From contig NZ_JANFMV010000001.1 in NCBI RefSeq assembly GCF_024385575.1, positions 744,001-808,000 on the forward strand: a stretch of 64,000 nt of DNA, in the 5' to 3' direction. A model generated the notes under the pieces. The model was given only the letters and a program-made list of their open reading frames with translations, made no database searches and was not told the DNA's origin. Origin of the DNA: Rhizobium sp. NRK18. GTDB taxonomy: Bacteria; Pseudomonadota; Alphaproteobacteria; Rhizobiales; Rhizobiaceae. Positions within the stretch are counted from its first letter, which is position 1, and each line of letters begins with the position of its first letter. Both the position numbers and the translations under genes were made by a program. Below are positions 16,634-25,003 of the stretch, in pieces.

Positions 16634-17461
16634 CTACCAGCCGTTCGGCAGCCAGGCCGTGGTATCGCCAGGCTGCAGCCCAGTTGCAGTGACCGCCGCT
16701 GCCGTTGCCGCAACGATCTCGGCATTCGATGCGGCCATGGAGCTATCCGGAAGCCAGAGATTGTTTTCAAATCCGACCCGCATATGGCCACCCAGGAGGG
16801 CGGCGGCCGTCACGCAGGCGGTTTCGCGCGCCCCGAAGGCGCAGACGCTCCAGTGCGCGAACGCCGGCAAGCCGGGCGCGAGGAAGGGCAGAAGATCCGC
16901 GGGCTCCGACATCTGCTTTTCGGTATAGCGGCCGAGCACGTAGAGGACCGGGATATCGTCTCCGGGGACAAGGCCCCTGTGCATCATATCCGACAATCGG
17001 GCGGCTTCCTCGGGCGTGTAGAGAATGATCTGGGGAACGACGTGCTCGGCCTTCATCCAGGACAGAAGCTCTGCGAAGGCCTTCTCCTCGCTGTCGTCCG
17101 GCACCAGTTCGCGAAGCGCCAGCGACGCGGATTGCGGCCTGACCTCGCGCACGACGGCGCGCTGAGCCGCCGGGCCATATTGTCCGAACGCCTCGGAGGT
17201 GATCTGGACGATCATGCGGTCGCGGGTCTCCACCCTGATGGCCGTCGTCGCCTCGCGATAGGCATCGGCGTCCAGCAGGTGCGAACCGTCCGCAGCGCGC
17301 ACATGGACATGGATCATCGCAGCGCCTGCCTCCAGGCATTCGGCTGCGGCGCGTGCCAGTTCCGCAGCGGATAGCGGCAGGGCCGGATGATCCGCCTTCG
17401 TCTTGCGCCCGCCATTGGGGGCGACGGCGATCGTGGTGCGATTTCGCGGGCTCTCTGTCAT
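16634..17461 (-). CDS. Second beta-keto acid cleavage enzyme (BKACE/DUF849)
   Basis: A 275-residue BKACE family enzyme, expected to cleave a beta-keto acid with acetyl-CoA. The zinc HxH is His51/His53 (MIHVHVRA), at the same positions as in the carnitine-linked paralog of this window. The motif near the C-terminus reads GFENNLWL, where the typical form is LEDNLY, so an Asn replaces the Asp next to the conserved Glu, hinting at a different substrate. The start at 17461 gives normal family length. It diverges from a class III aminotransferase only about 80 bases away, which could make its keto acid substrate from an amino acid. The substrate is unknown. Confidence 0.85.
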   Translation of the reverse strand: MTESPRNRTTIAVAPNGGRKTKADHPALPLSAAELARAAAECLEAGAAMIHVHVRAADGSHLLDADAYREATTAIRVETRDRMIVQITSEAFGQYGPAAQRAVVREVRPQSASLALRELVPDDSEEKAFAELLSWMKAEHVVPQIILYTPEEAARLSDMMHRGLVPGDDIPVLYVLGRYTEKQMSEPADLLPFLAPGLPAFAHWSVCAFGARETACVTAAALLGGHMRVGFENNLWLPDSSMAASNAEIVAATAAAVTATGLQPGDTTAWLPNGW

Positions 17462-17540
17462 TTCCGACCTTGCCAAGTTCCGGTTGATGCCCGCACAGTC
17501 GTAGTCACAATCTCCTATCGTGCAACCGGGAATTTCCGTC

Positions 17541-18863
17541 GTGACCCATCTTCTGCACCGCTCCGCCAATGCCGTCATGCCGGTCGCCACGGGCGGGCGT
17601 GGCGTGGAGATCTTCGATCGCGACGGCAAATCCTATATCGACGCCTCCGGCGGCGCGGCGGTATCCTGTCTGGGCCATGGCCACGCGGACGTGATTGCCG
17701 CCCTGCATGACCAGCTCGACCGGCTCGCCTACGCGCATACCGGCTTTTTCACCTCCGAGCCGGCGGAAGCGCTTGCGGATCATCTGATCGCCCATGCGCC
17801 GGAAGGACTTGATCGCGTCTATCTCGTCAGCGGCGGGTCGGAGGCCGTGGAGGCTGCGCTGAAGATGGCGCGCCAGTATTTTGTAGAGAAGGGTGAACCG
17901 CAGCGCCGCCATGTGATCTCCCGGCGGCAGAGTTATCACGGCAACACGCTCGGCGCACTTGCCGCCGGCGGCAATGCGTGGCGACGGGCGCAGTTCAGCC
18001 CGCTCCTGATCGAGACGCATCACATTGCCCCTTGCTATGCCTATCGTCACCGGCGCGAGGGCGAAAACGACGAGGCCTATGGTCAACGTGCGGCCCAGGA
18101 GCTCGAAGACAAGATCCGGGAGCTGGGCGAAGGCTCGGTGATCGCCTTCATCGCCGAGACGGTGGTCGGCGCAACGGCCGGCGCCGTTACGCCAATGCCA
18201 GGATACTTCCGGCGGATTCGTGAAATCTGCGACCGCTACGGCGTGCTCCTCATCCTCGACGAGGTCATGTGTGGCATGGGGCGGACGGGAACGCTGCATG
18301 CCTGCGAGCAGGAGGGCATTTCACCCGACCTGATGACGATCGCCAAGGGGCTTGGCGGCGGATATCAGCCGATCGGCGCGATCCTGCTGAGCGGCGCCAT
18401 CTTCGATGCTTTCGCGCATGGCTCCGGCTTCTTCCAGCACGGGCACACCTATATGGGCCACCCGATGGCGGCGGCGGCAGCGCTCGCCGTGCAGCAGGTC
18501 ATCCAGCGGGATCGTCTGCTCGACAATGTCGTGCAGATGGGTGCGCATCTGCAGGCAGGATTGCAGGAGCGCTTCGGGCAGCACCCGCATGTCGGCGATA
18601 TCCGTGGCCGCGGTCTTTTCCAGGCCATCGAACTCGTTCAGGATCGCGACAGCGGGGCGCCCTTCGATCCGGATTTAAAGCTCAACGGCCGCATCAAGCG
18701 CGAGGCGATGGCGAGAGGGCTGATGGTGTATCCGATGGGCGGGACGATCGATGGTGTAAATGGCGATCACGTCCTGCTGGCGCCGCCCTTCATCATCGAC
18801 GCGGAAACCGTCGATGCCGTCGTCACGCGTCTCGGCGATGCCGTCGACGCCGCCATTGGCTGA
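17541..18863 (+). CDS. Class III (omega) aminotransferase, PLP-dependent
   Basis: A 440-residue fold-type I aminotransferase. It shows the substrate-loop region IDASGGAAVSCLGHGH, the PLP-phosphate SGGSEAVEAALKMAR, LILDEVMCGMGRTG with the PLP-contacting Asp, and the Schiff-base Lys in IAKGLGGGYQP. Family members move an amino group from a beta- or omega-amino acid or diamine to pyruvate or 2-oxoglutarate. GGGA lies about 10 bases before the GTG at 17541, which gives the usual VTHLLHRS N-terminus; a GTG at 17520 is the alternative. Divergent from a cleavage enzyme and upstream of a ROK regulator, it suggests an uncharacterised amino acid catabolic route: transamination followed by cleavage. Confidence 0.88.
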   Translation: MTHLLHRSANAVMPVATGGRGVEIFDRDGKSYIDASGGAAVSCLGHGHADVIAALHDQLDRLAYAHTGFFTSEPAEALADHLIAHAPEGLDRVYLVSGGSEAVEAALKMARQYFVEKGEPQRRHVISRRQSYHGNTLGALAAGGNAWRRAQFSPLLIETHHIAPCYAYRHRREGENDEAYGQRAAQELEDKIRELGEGSVIAFIAETVVGATAGAVTPMPGYFRRIREICDRYGVLLILDEVMCGMGRTGTLHACEQEGISPDLMTIAKGLGGGYQPIGAILLSGAIFDAFAHGSGFFQHGHTYMGHPMAAAAALAVQQVIQRDRLLDNVVQMGAHLQAGLQERFGQHPHVGDIRGRGLFQAIELVQDRDSGAPFDPDLKLNGRIKREAMARGLMVYPMGGTIDGVNGDHVLLAPPFIIDAETVDAVVTRLGDAVDAAIG

Positions 18864-18957
18864 GGGGCGGGCTTGCGTCCTTGGATTTCCGTCCATAAAA
18901 GATTCAGCAAGGGATATATGAGCGGGGTGATCACGTGGCTGAAGGAGCGGGCAGACT

Positions 18958-20163
18958 ATGAGGATCAGTGACAGTCAGCCGCCTGTCCTCCGCCAGTTTT
19001 CCGTCCGCGCCGTCATCGACGTGCTTTTGCATCAGGGGCCGACCTCCCGCGCCGACCTCGCCAAGATCACCGGCCTTTCAAAGCAGACCATGTCCGAGGT
19101 CATCCGGGCGCTCGAAGAGGGCGGCTGGGTGAGGGAGCGTGGCAAGACCGGCGGTCACGTCGGGCGTCGGGCCGTCACCTATGAGATCGATCCGGATGCG
19201 GGCTACGTCGCCGGCATCGACTTCGGCGTGTCTTCGCTTCGGGCGGTGCTGGCCGACCTCTCGGGACGGGTTCTTGTCGAGGTCGCGGAACAGGCGACGC
19301 CCCGCCCGCCGGAAGAACCGCTGTCACAACTGCACCTCATGCTGCAGGGCTTGATCCGCAAGGCGGAGCTCGCGCCGGAGAAACTGTTGTTCGCGGCCGT
19401 TGCCATGCCGGGCGTCATCGATCCGGAAAGCGGGCGTCTGGCGCTTGCGCCGAACCTGGAAGACATGAGCGGCTTCGACATAGCCGGAGCACTGTCCGAG
19501 CGGCTTGGCTGCGACGTAGCCGTCGAAAACGACATCAATGCCGGCGCGCTCGGCGAAGCCTGGCTCGGCGAGGCCGATCGCGGCGGGACGTTTGCCTTCG
19601 TCTCGCTTGGCGCCGGTGTCGGCCTCGGTCTGCTGGTCAATGGCAAGCTTATGCGCGGATCCAGCGGTGCTGCCGGCGAAATCGGCTTTCTGCCGTTCGG
19701 CGCAGATCCCACCGCGCCCGAGAGCCTGAAGCGCGGTACGCTAGAAAGCGCGCTCGGTACCAAGGCCATTCTGGAGGCCTATGTGCGGGAGGGCGGCTCT
19801 CCCTTCGCAACCGTCGCCAACCTTTTCGAGCAGGCACGTGCCGGTCAGAAGGCCGCGGTCTCGATCGTCGGCCAGGTCGCCGATCTGGCGGCGCTGACAA
19901 TCGTCGCGGTGTCGGCTTTCGCCGATCCCGGCAAGATCGTCGTCGGCGGGCCGATCGGTCGTCAGCCGATCCTGTTGCCGCTGATCCGCGAGAGCCTGAA
20001 AAAGATCACGGCGCGCAAGCCGTTGATCGAGGCCAGCCGGCTTGGTGAACGGGCCATCCTCATGGGCGCGATGGCCATTGCCCTGCAGCAGACGCACAAC
20101 CTCTTGTTCTCGCCCCATTCCCTGCCGACCGACATCAATCTTCCCGCTCCGCCGCGCGGATAA
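18958..20163 (+). CDS. ROK-family transcriptional regulator (NagC/XylR-like)
   Basis: A 401-residue repressor-type ROK protein. The N-terminal winged helix (about 14-65) has RADLAKITGLSKQTMSEVIRALEEGG. The C-terminal sugar-kinase fold keeps the phosphate loop GIDFGVSS, the ENDINAGALGE acidic motif and GAGVGLG. The zinc-finger cysteines (CGxxGCxE) of ROK sugar kinases are absent and the GEIGH motif is GEIGF, so it is a sensor rather than a kinase. It lies between an aminotransferase and nagB and may control either or both; a perfect palindrome before nagB (20216-20232) is a candidate operator. An amino-sugar phosphate ligand is inferred from the nagB neighbour. Confidence 0.88.
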   Translation: MRISDSQPPVLRQFSVRAVIDVLLHQGPTSRADLAKITGLSKQTMSEVIRALEEGGWVRERGKTGGHVGRRAVTYEIDPDAGYVAGIDFGVSSLRAVLADLSGRVLVEVAEQATPRPPEEPLSQLHLMLQGLIRKAELAPEKLLFAAVAMPGVIDPESGRLALAPNLEDMSGFDIAGALSERLGCDVAVENDINAGALGEAWLGEADRGGTFAFVSLGAGVGLGLLVNGKLMRGSSGAAGEIGFLPFGADPTAPESLKRGTLESALGTKAILEAYVREGGSPFATVANLFEQARAGQKAAVSIVGQVADLAALTIVAVSAFADPGKIVVGGPIGRQPILLPLIRESLKKITARKPLIEASRLGERAILMGAMAIALQQTHNLLFSPHSLPTDINLPAPPRG

Positions 20164-20215
20164 TTGTTGCAAAGGGCTTCGCCGCCTATTGCGAAAGATT
20201 TTGCCACCTCATATA

Positions 20216-20232
20216 TTCGTCATCTTGACGAA
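20216..20232. promoter_or_regulatory. Palindromic candidate operator upstream of nagB
   Basis: TTCGTCA-TCT-TGACGAA is a perfect 7-3-7 palindrome in the 170-bp space between the ROK gene and nagB, about 100 bases before the nagB start, in an AT-rich promoter-like stretch. It fits a dimeric repressor such as the ROK protein encoded immediately upstream. Confidence 0.5.
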
Positions 20233-20333
20233 CTAATATTGTATTCGAACGGTTATTTGACCGGACCGACGGTTGGGAGCGCGTCCGCTGCCGTTACATT
20301 CGCGAACCGGAAAGACCCCGAGCACAGAGGGCC

Positions 20334-21086
20334 ATGTACAAGATTTTCGAAAGCAGCGAGGATGCCGCCGAGGCGCTGGCGGATCTGATCGTTTCCCGCA
20401 TCAATGAAAAGCCATCCATAGTGCTGGGTCTTGCGACCGGCGCGACGATGGAACCGGTCTATGCCGCGTTGATCGAGGCGCACAAGGCCGGTCGCGTGAG
20501 CTTCGCCGGTGTCACGAGCTTCAACCTCGACGAATACGAGGGCCTTTCGCCGCGCCATTCCGGTTCCTACAGGGCGACCATGGACCGCCTGCTGTTCGAT
20601 CACGTCGACATCGACAAGGCGAAGACGCATCTGCCGGATGGAATGACGCATGATCCCGAGCATGAGGGCGAACGCTACGAACGACTGATCGCCGAGGCGG
20701 GCGGTATCGATCTGCAGCTGCTGGGTATCGGGCGCAACGGCCATATCGGCTTCAACGAGCCCGGCTCTGCATTTTCCTCAAGGACGCGGCTTGTCGTTCT
20801 GGAAGAGGAGACATTGAAAGCCAATGCCGGCTTCTTTTCAGATCGAAGCGTGCCGGAACGGGCGCTGACCATGGGGATCGCCACCATTCTGGACGCCCGC
20901 GAGATTGCCGTCATGGCGACCGGCCCGGCCAAGGCGGATGCCGTGGCGCGCGCCCTTTATGCCGCTCCGGACGCCGACTGCCCGGCTTCGGCGCTGAACG
21001 GCCACGACAATGTGCGGTGGTTCCTCGACCGCGAGGCCGCCGCAGAGTTGCCGGACGTCGATGTGCGGCTGCGGGCCGCCGACTGA
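20334..21086 (+). CDS. nagB: Glucosamine-6-phosphate deaminase
   Basis: A cytoplasmic 250-residue enzyme that converts glucosamine 6-phosphate to fructose 6-phosphate and ammonia. It shows the phosphate loop LGLATGATMEPVY (31-43), the catalytic SFNLDEY (Asp at about 66) and GIGRNGHIGFNEPGS with the Asp/His/Glu active-site set. It is shorter than the allosteric E. coli enzyme (266 residues) and closer in size to Bacillus NagB. The gene follows a ROK regulator in the same orientation, consistent with amino-sugar-responsive control. No nagA is seen in the window. Confidence 0.95.
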   Translation: MYKIFESSEDAAEALADLIVSRINEKPSIVLGLATGATMEPVYAALIEAHKAGRVSFAGVTSFNLDEYEGLSPRHSGSYRATMDRLLFDHVDIDKAKTHLPDGMTHDPEHEGERYERLIAEAGGIDLQLLGIGRNGHIGFNEPGSAFSSRTRLVVLEEETLKANAGFFSDRSVPERALTMGIATILDAREIAVMATGPAKADAVARALYAAPDADCPASALNGHDNVRWFLDREAAAELPDVDVRLRAAD

Positions 21087-21099
21087 CGGTGCTGGAAGC

Positions 21100-21121
21100 G
21101 CAGCCGGCGCGAACCGGCTGC
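21100..21121. terminator. Hairpin between converging nagB and livM
   Basis: GCAGCCGG pairs with CCGGCTGC around a 6-base loop, between the nagB stop (21086) and the livM stop (21131). The T run is weak on both strands, so termination strength is uncertain. Confidence 0.45.
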
Positions 21122-21130
21122 CAAGTTGCG

Positions 21131-22444
21131 TTATCGCCGTTCGGGGATCAGCCCGTTCGGGCGGAAGCGCATGACGAGCAGCAGAAGCAGACCCATCATC
21201 ACCAGGCGCATCTGCTGGGCATTGTCCGTTAGGTGCTGGCGCAGGGGGCTGTCAGGGCCGAGATGCGCGGTCAGGTGTTCGAGCAGCCAGACGCCGAAGG
21301 GTTCGGCCTCCATCCAGAAGAACAGGATGAGGAAGCCGCCGAGGACGGAGCCCCAATTGTTGCCGGACCCGCCGGCAATCACCATTACCCATATGAGGAA
21401 GGTGAAGCGGAGCGGCTGATAGGCGCCGGGCGTGAACTGGCCGTCCATCGTCGTCAGCATCGCGCCGGCAAGGCCGATGACCGCGGAGCCGAGGATGAAG
21501 ACCTTGAGGTGAATGCGCTTGACGTCCTTGCCCATGGCTTCGGCGGCGACCTCGTTGTCGCGCACGGCCCGCATGGTACGGCCCCAAGGCGACTTCAGGG
21601 CTGTTTCGGCAAGCAGCAGCAGGACGGCGATTACCACGAGGAACAGGCCGCCATAGCAGAGCTTGACGAAGATCGAGGCGAAGTCGGCAACCGGCATGTT
21701 GACGCGGGCCGCGAGGTCGACAAACCACTGCGCGCCGCGCAGATCCACTTCATAGGGCACCGGACGCGGGAGACCGACGACATTCTTCACGCCGCGGGTC
21801 AGCCAGTCTTCGTTGCGCATGATGGTGACGAGGATTTCGGAAATGCCGAGGGTGGCGATCGCCAGATAGTCCTCGCGCAGACCGAGCGCCACCTTGCCGA
21901 TGACCCAGGCAGCACCCGCCGCCAGCAGCGCGCCGCCGATCCACGAGAACAGGATCGGCATGCCGAGACCACCGAGATAGCCCGTCGCCGACGGGTTCAC
22001 GGCCTCGATGGCGCTGACTGCAGGGTCGTAGAAATAACGCGAGCCGAAATAGCCGATGGCGATGACGAGTGCGGTCGCGAAGGCGCGGAAGCGGGGGTTG
22101 TCACGGCCGATCGCCTTGCGGACATAGACCGTCGCGGCGATTGTCGCAAGGAGTGCGACGCCGGCGAAGAGAATGCCTGTTCCGCCGGCCGTCCAGGCTT
22201 CCATCACCGGGCTGGAGGCGACGAACACCGCGGCGACGCCGCCGAGGGCTGCAAAGCCCATGACGCCGAAGTTGATGAGGCCGGCATAGCCCCACTGTAT
22301 GTTGACGCCCAGCGACATGATCGCCGAGATGAGGCAGAGGTTGAGGATGTAAAGCGCCGAATTCCAGCTGTGCAGGTAGGCGTCACCCGCCAGCAGCAGG
22401 AACATGAGGGCAAAGAGCGCGACGTTGCGCAGTGCGGAACTCAT
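21131..22444 (-). CDS. livM: Branched-chain amino acid ABC transporter permease LivM
   Basis: A 437-residue inner-membrane permease with about ten hydrophobic spans. It carries the family regions INFGVMGFAALGGVAAV, LREDYLAIATLGISEI (the transporter-ATPase coupling region) and GLAGAMLTTMDGQFTPGAYQPL. It is the last gene of the liv operon; its ATG overlaps the livH stop by 4 bases. The central part contains a longer loop than usual (about residues 112-150, with VRKAIGRDNPRFRAF). The system belongs to the hydrophobic amino acid uptake class, but related transporters carry amides or other small solutes, so the substrate is not certain. Confidence 0.92.
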   Translation of the reverse strand: MSSALRNVALFALMFLLLAGDAYLHSWNSALYILNLCLISAIMSLGVNIQWGYAGLINFGVMGFAALGGVAAVFVASSPVMEAWTAGGTGILFAGVALLATIAATVYVRKAIGRDNPRFRAFATALVIAIGYFGSRYFYDPAVSAIEAVNPSATGYLGGLGMPILFSWIGGALLAAGAAWVIGKVALGLREDYLAIATLGISEILVTIMRNEDWLTRGVKNVVGLPRPVPYEVDLRGAQWFVDLAARVNMPVADFASIFVKLCYGGLFLVVIAVLLLLAETALKSPWGRTMRAVRDNEVAAEAMGKDVKRIHLKVFILGSAVIGLAGAMLTTMDGQFTPGAYQPLRFTFLIWVMVIAGGSGNNWGSVLGGFLILFFWMEAEPFGVWLLEHLTAHLGPDSPLRQHLTDNAQQMRLVMMGLLLLLVMRFRPNGLIPERR

Positions 22445-23454
22445 GACGACCTCCCGCCGAAAATACCGGACGGCTTGATCAGCAGCACCAGCACGAGAAT
22501 GATGAAGGAAACGGCGAACTTGTATTCCGTCGACAGGAGCTGCACGAGCCCGTCGGGCGCCCAGCTTTCCGGCACGAGATAGGTCAGCACCTTCTTGTAG
22601 GAGTAGGTGACGGCCACTTCCGAAAAGGCGACGATGAAGCCGCCGGCGATGGCGCCCAGCGGATTGCCGAAGCCGCCGACGATGGCCGCGGCGAAGATGG
22701 GCAGCAGCAATTGCTGGAAGACGAAGGGCTTGTAGCTCTTGTCGAGGCCGTAAAGCGTGCCGGCGATCGTCGCCAGCGCGGCCGCGATAATCCAGGCAAA
22801 GGTCACGACGCGCTCGGGATTGATGCCGGAGAGCAGCGCCAGGTCTTCATTGTCGGAGAAGGCGCGCATCGACTTGCCGGTGCGGGTGCGCTCCAGGAAC
22901 CAGAAGAGCAGGATGACGCAGATGATCGCGGTTACCAGCGTGATGACCTGCGAGGCGCGGATCGCCAGGCCTTCCTGCAGACCGGTCCAGGCCTTGAATT
23001 CGCCGGCGGTGATGAGGAAGCGTGCGCCGTCGGCGAAATTCTGGTCATCCGGTCCGATGATGAAGCGGATCAGGCCGGCCATGAAGAACATGACGCCGAT
23101 CGAGACGATCATGAAGATGACGTTGTGCGAGCGCTGCCGGCGGTAATAGCGGTAGACCAGCCGGTCGGTCGCGAGCGTCATGGCGGCGGCACCGATGATG
23201 CCGATCGGCAAGGCGAGGAGGGCGGTCGCCAGCGGCGCGATGCTGATGCCGGCCGACTGCAGCGCCCAGGTGACGAGCACAGTGAGCATGGCGCCGAAGG
23301 ACATCAGTTCGCCATGCGCGAAGTTCGAGAAGCGCAGGATGGCGAAGACCAGCGTCGCACCGAGCGCGCCGAGCGCCAGCTGGCAGCCATAGGCGGTGGC
23401 CGGCACGATGATGTAGTTGGTCAGGACGACGAGGGCGTTCAGAACGTTTTCCAT
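22441..23454 (-). CDS. livH: Branched-chain amino acid ABC transporter permease LivH
   Basis: A 337-residue inner-membrane permease with about eight spans. Family regions are GALGATLVFAILRFSNFAHGELMSFGAML (26-54), TGKSMRAFSDNEDLALLSGINPERVV (the cytoplasmic coupling loop) and ALATIAGTLYG. It pairs with LivM to form the translocation pore. The gene starts 2 bases after the livF stop and overlaps livM by 4 bases, so all downstream genes are translationally coupled. Confidence 0.92.
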   Translation of the reverse strand: MENVLNALVVLTNYIIVPATAYGCQLALGALGATLVFAILRFSNFAHGELMSFGAMLTVLVTWALQSAGISIAPLATALLALPIGIIGAAAMTLATDRLVYRYYRRQRSHNVIFMIVSIGVMFFMAGLIRFIIGPDDQNFADGARFLITAGEFKAWTGLQEGLAIRASQVITLVTAIICVILLFWFLERTRTGKSMRAFSDNEDLALLSGINPERVVTFAWIIAAALATIAGTLYGLDKSYKPFVFQQLLLPIFAAAIVGGFGNPLGAIAGGFIVAFSEVAVTYSYKKVLTYLVPESWAPDGLVQLLSTEYKFAVSFIILVLVLLIKPSGIFGGRSS

Positions 23455-23456
23455 GA

Positions 23457-24161
23457 TCAGCCCCCGAGGAATGTCTTGCGGACTTCGTCGTCGGCGATCA
23501 ACGCCGGGCCGGTATCCGTGAAGCGGTTTTCACCCTGGACGAGGACATAGCCCTTGTCGGCGATTTCGAGTGCCTGCTTGGCGTTCTGCTCGACCATCAG
23601 GATGGCGATGCCGGTCTTGGCGATCTCGATGATGCGGTCGAAGAGTTCGTCCATGACGATGGGCGACACGCCCGCCGTCGGTTCGTCGAGCATCAGGACC
23701 TTCGGGTTGGTCATCAGAGCGCGGCCGACGGCGACCTGCTGGCGCTGTCCGCCCGAGAGTTCGCCGGCAAGCTGACGGCGCTTTTCCTTCAGGATCGGGA
23801 AGAGGTCGTAGATCTGCTCCATCGTCGTGGAAATGTCGTCCTCACGGATGAAGCCGCCCATTTCGAGGTTCTCTTCCACCGTCATGGAAGTGAAGATGTT
23901 TCTCACCTGCGGCACGAAGCTCATGCCCTTGGCGACGCGCGCCTGTGGCGCGAGATTGGTGACGTCCTCGCCGTCGAACATGACCTTGCCGGTCCTCAGC
24001 TTCAGCATGCCGAAGACTGCCTTCATGGCGGTCGACTTGCCGGCGCCGTTCGGCCCGACGATGACGGCGATTTCGCCCTTTTCCACGCCGATGGTACAGT
24101 TGTGCAGGATGTCTGCACCGCCGTAACCGCCGGTCATGCTTTCCCCGATCAAAAAGCTCAT
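23457..24161 (-). CDS. livF: Branched-chain amino acid ABC transporter ATPase LivF
   Basis: A 234-residue ATPase. It has Walker A GPNGAGKST (38-46), the ABC signature LSGGQRQQVAVGRALM (about 134-149), Walker B LMLDEPTAGVSP and the switch His replaced as in LivF (MVEQN). It powers the LivHM pore with LivG at the cytoplasmic face. The ATG overlaps the livG stop by 4 bases. Confidence 0.94.
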   Translation of the reverse strand: MSFLIGESMTGGYGGADILHNCTIGVEKGEIAVIVGPNGAGKSTAMKAVFGMLKLRTGKVMFDGEDVTNLAPQARVAKGMSFVPQVRNIFTSMTVEENLEMGGFIREDDISTTMEQIYDLFPILKEKRRQLAGELSGGQRQQVAVGRALMTNPKVLMLDEPTAGVSPIVMDELFDRIIEIAKTGIAILMVEQNAKQALEIADKGYVLVQGENRFTDTGPALIADDEVRKTFLGG

Positions 24162-24940
24162 ATTTTTTCTTTTGGTTTGTTCTTCAGGCCTGTGCCAAGG
24201 TAGGCCTCGATGACGTCTTCGTTGGATTTGATTTCGTCCGGCGAGCCGGTTGCCAATACCGCACCTTCAGCCATCACGATCACCGGATCGCAGAGACGCG
24301 AGATGAAATCCATGTCGTGTTCGATCATGCAGAAGGTGTAGCCGCGCTCGCGGTTGAGCCTGAGGATCGCGTCGCCGATCTCGTAGAGCAGCGTGCGGTT
24401 GACGCCGGCGCCCACCTCGTCGAGGAAGACGATCTTCGGGTCGACCATCATCGTGCGGCCGAGCTCGAGCAGCTTCTTCTGGCCGCCGGAGAGATTGCCT
24501 GCGCGCTCGTCGGCGACATGGCTCAGCTTCAGGAATTCGATGACTTCGTCCGCCTTCTCGCGGACTTCGCGGTCGGCGGCCTTGACGGCGCCGGGGCGGA
24601 ACCAGACATTCATCAGCTTCTCGCCGGGCCGTCCGGGCGGAACCATCATCAGGTTTTCGCGCACGCTCAGCGAGGAAAATTCATGGGCGATCTGGAAGGT
24701 TCTCAGCAGCCCCTTGCCGAAAAGCTCGTGAGGCTCGAGGCCGGTAATGTCCTCGCCATCGAGCAGCACGCGACCGGAGGTCGGCTTGTGCAGACCGGCG
24801 ATCACGTTGAACAGGGTGGTCTTGCCAGCCCCGTTCGGTCCGATCAGGCCGGTAATGGATCCCGTCTTGATGGTGAGTGAGACCTTGTTGACGGCAAGCA
24901 ATCCGCCGAAACGCTTTTCGATCTGTTCAACGACGATCAT
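24158..24940 (-). CDS. livG: Branched-chain amino acid ABC transporter ATPase LivG
   Basis: A 260-residue ATPase. It has Walker A GPNGAGKTT (34-42), the signature NLSGGQKKLLELGRTMM (about 146-162), Walker B IVFLDEVGAGVN and the switch region CMIEHDMDF. An Asp-to-Glu-Val change (DEVGAGV where most have DEPxAG) is usual for this subfamily. AAGGAC precedes the ATG at 24940. A stable hairpin separates it from the binding-protein gene 63 bases upstream, so it is probably expressed at a lower level from the same promoter. Confidence 0.94.
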   Translation of the reverse strand: MIVVEQIEKRFGGLLAVNKVSLTIKTGSITGLIGPNGAGKTTLFNVIAGLHKPTSGRVLLDGEDITGLEPHELFGKGLLRTFQIAHEFSSLSVRENLMMVPPGRPGEKLMNVWFRPGAVKAADREVREKADEVIEFLKLSHVADERAGNLSGGQKKLLELGRTMMVDPKIVFLDEVGAGVNRTLLYEIGDAILRLNRERGYTFCMIEHDMDFISRLCDPVIVMAEGAVLATGSPDEIKSNEDVIEAYLGTGLKNKPKEKI

Positions 24941-24965
24941 GCAAACAAAAGTCCTTCAACGGAAA

Positions 24966-24986
24966 CCGCCCGGAATGTCCGGGCGG
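24966..24986 (-). terminator. Intra-operon attenuating hairpin after the Liv binding-protein gene
   Basis: CCGCCCGGA and TCCGGGCGG form a perfect 9-bp stem with a 3-base loop, followed on the minus strand by TTTCC. It sits between the binding-protein stop (25004) and livG (24940), a typical place for partial termination or 3-prime protection of the binding-protein mRNA. Confidence 0.7.
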
Positions 24987-25003
24987 CCCCCTCAGTCATA
25001 AAA

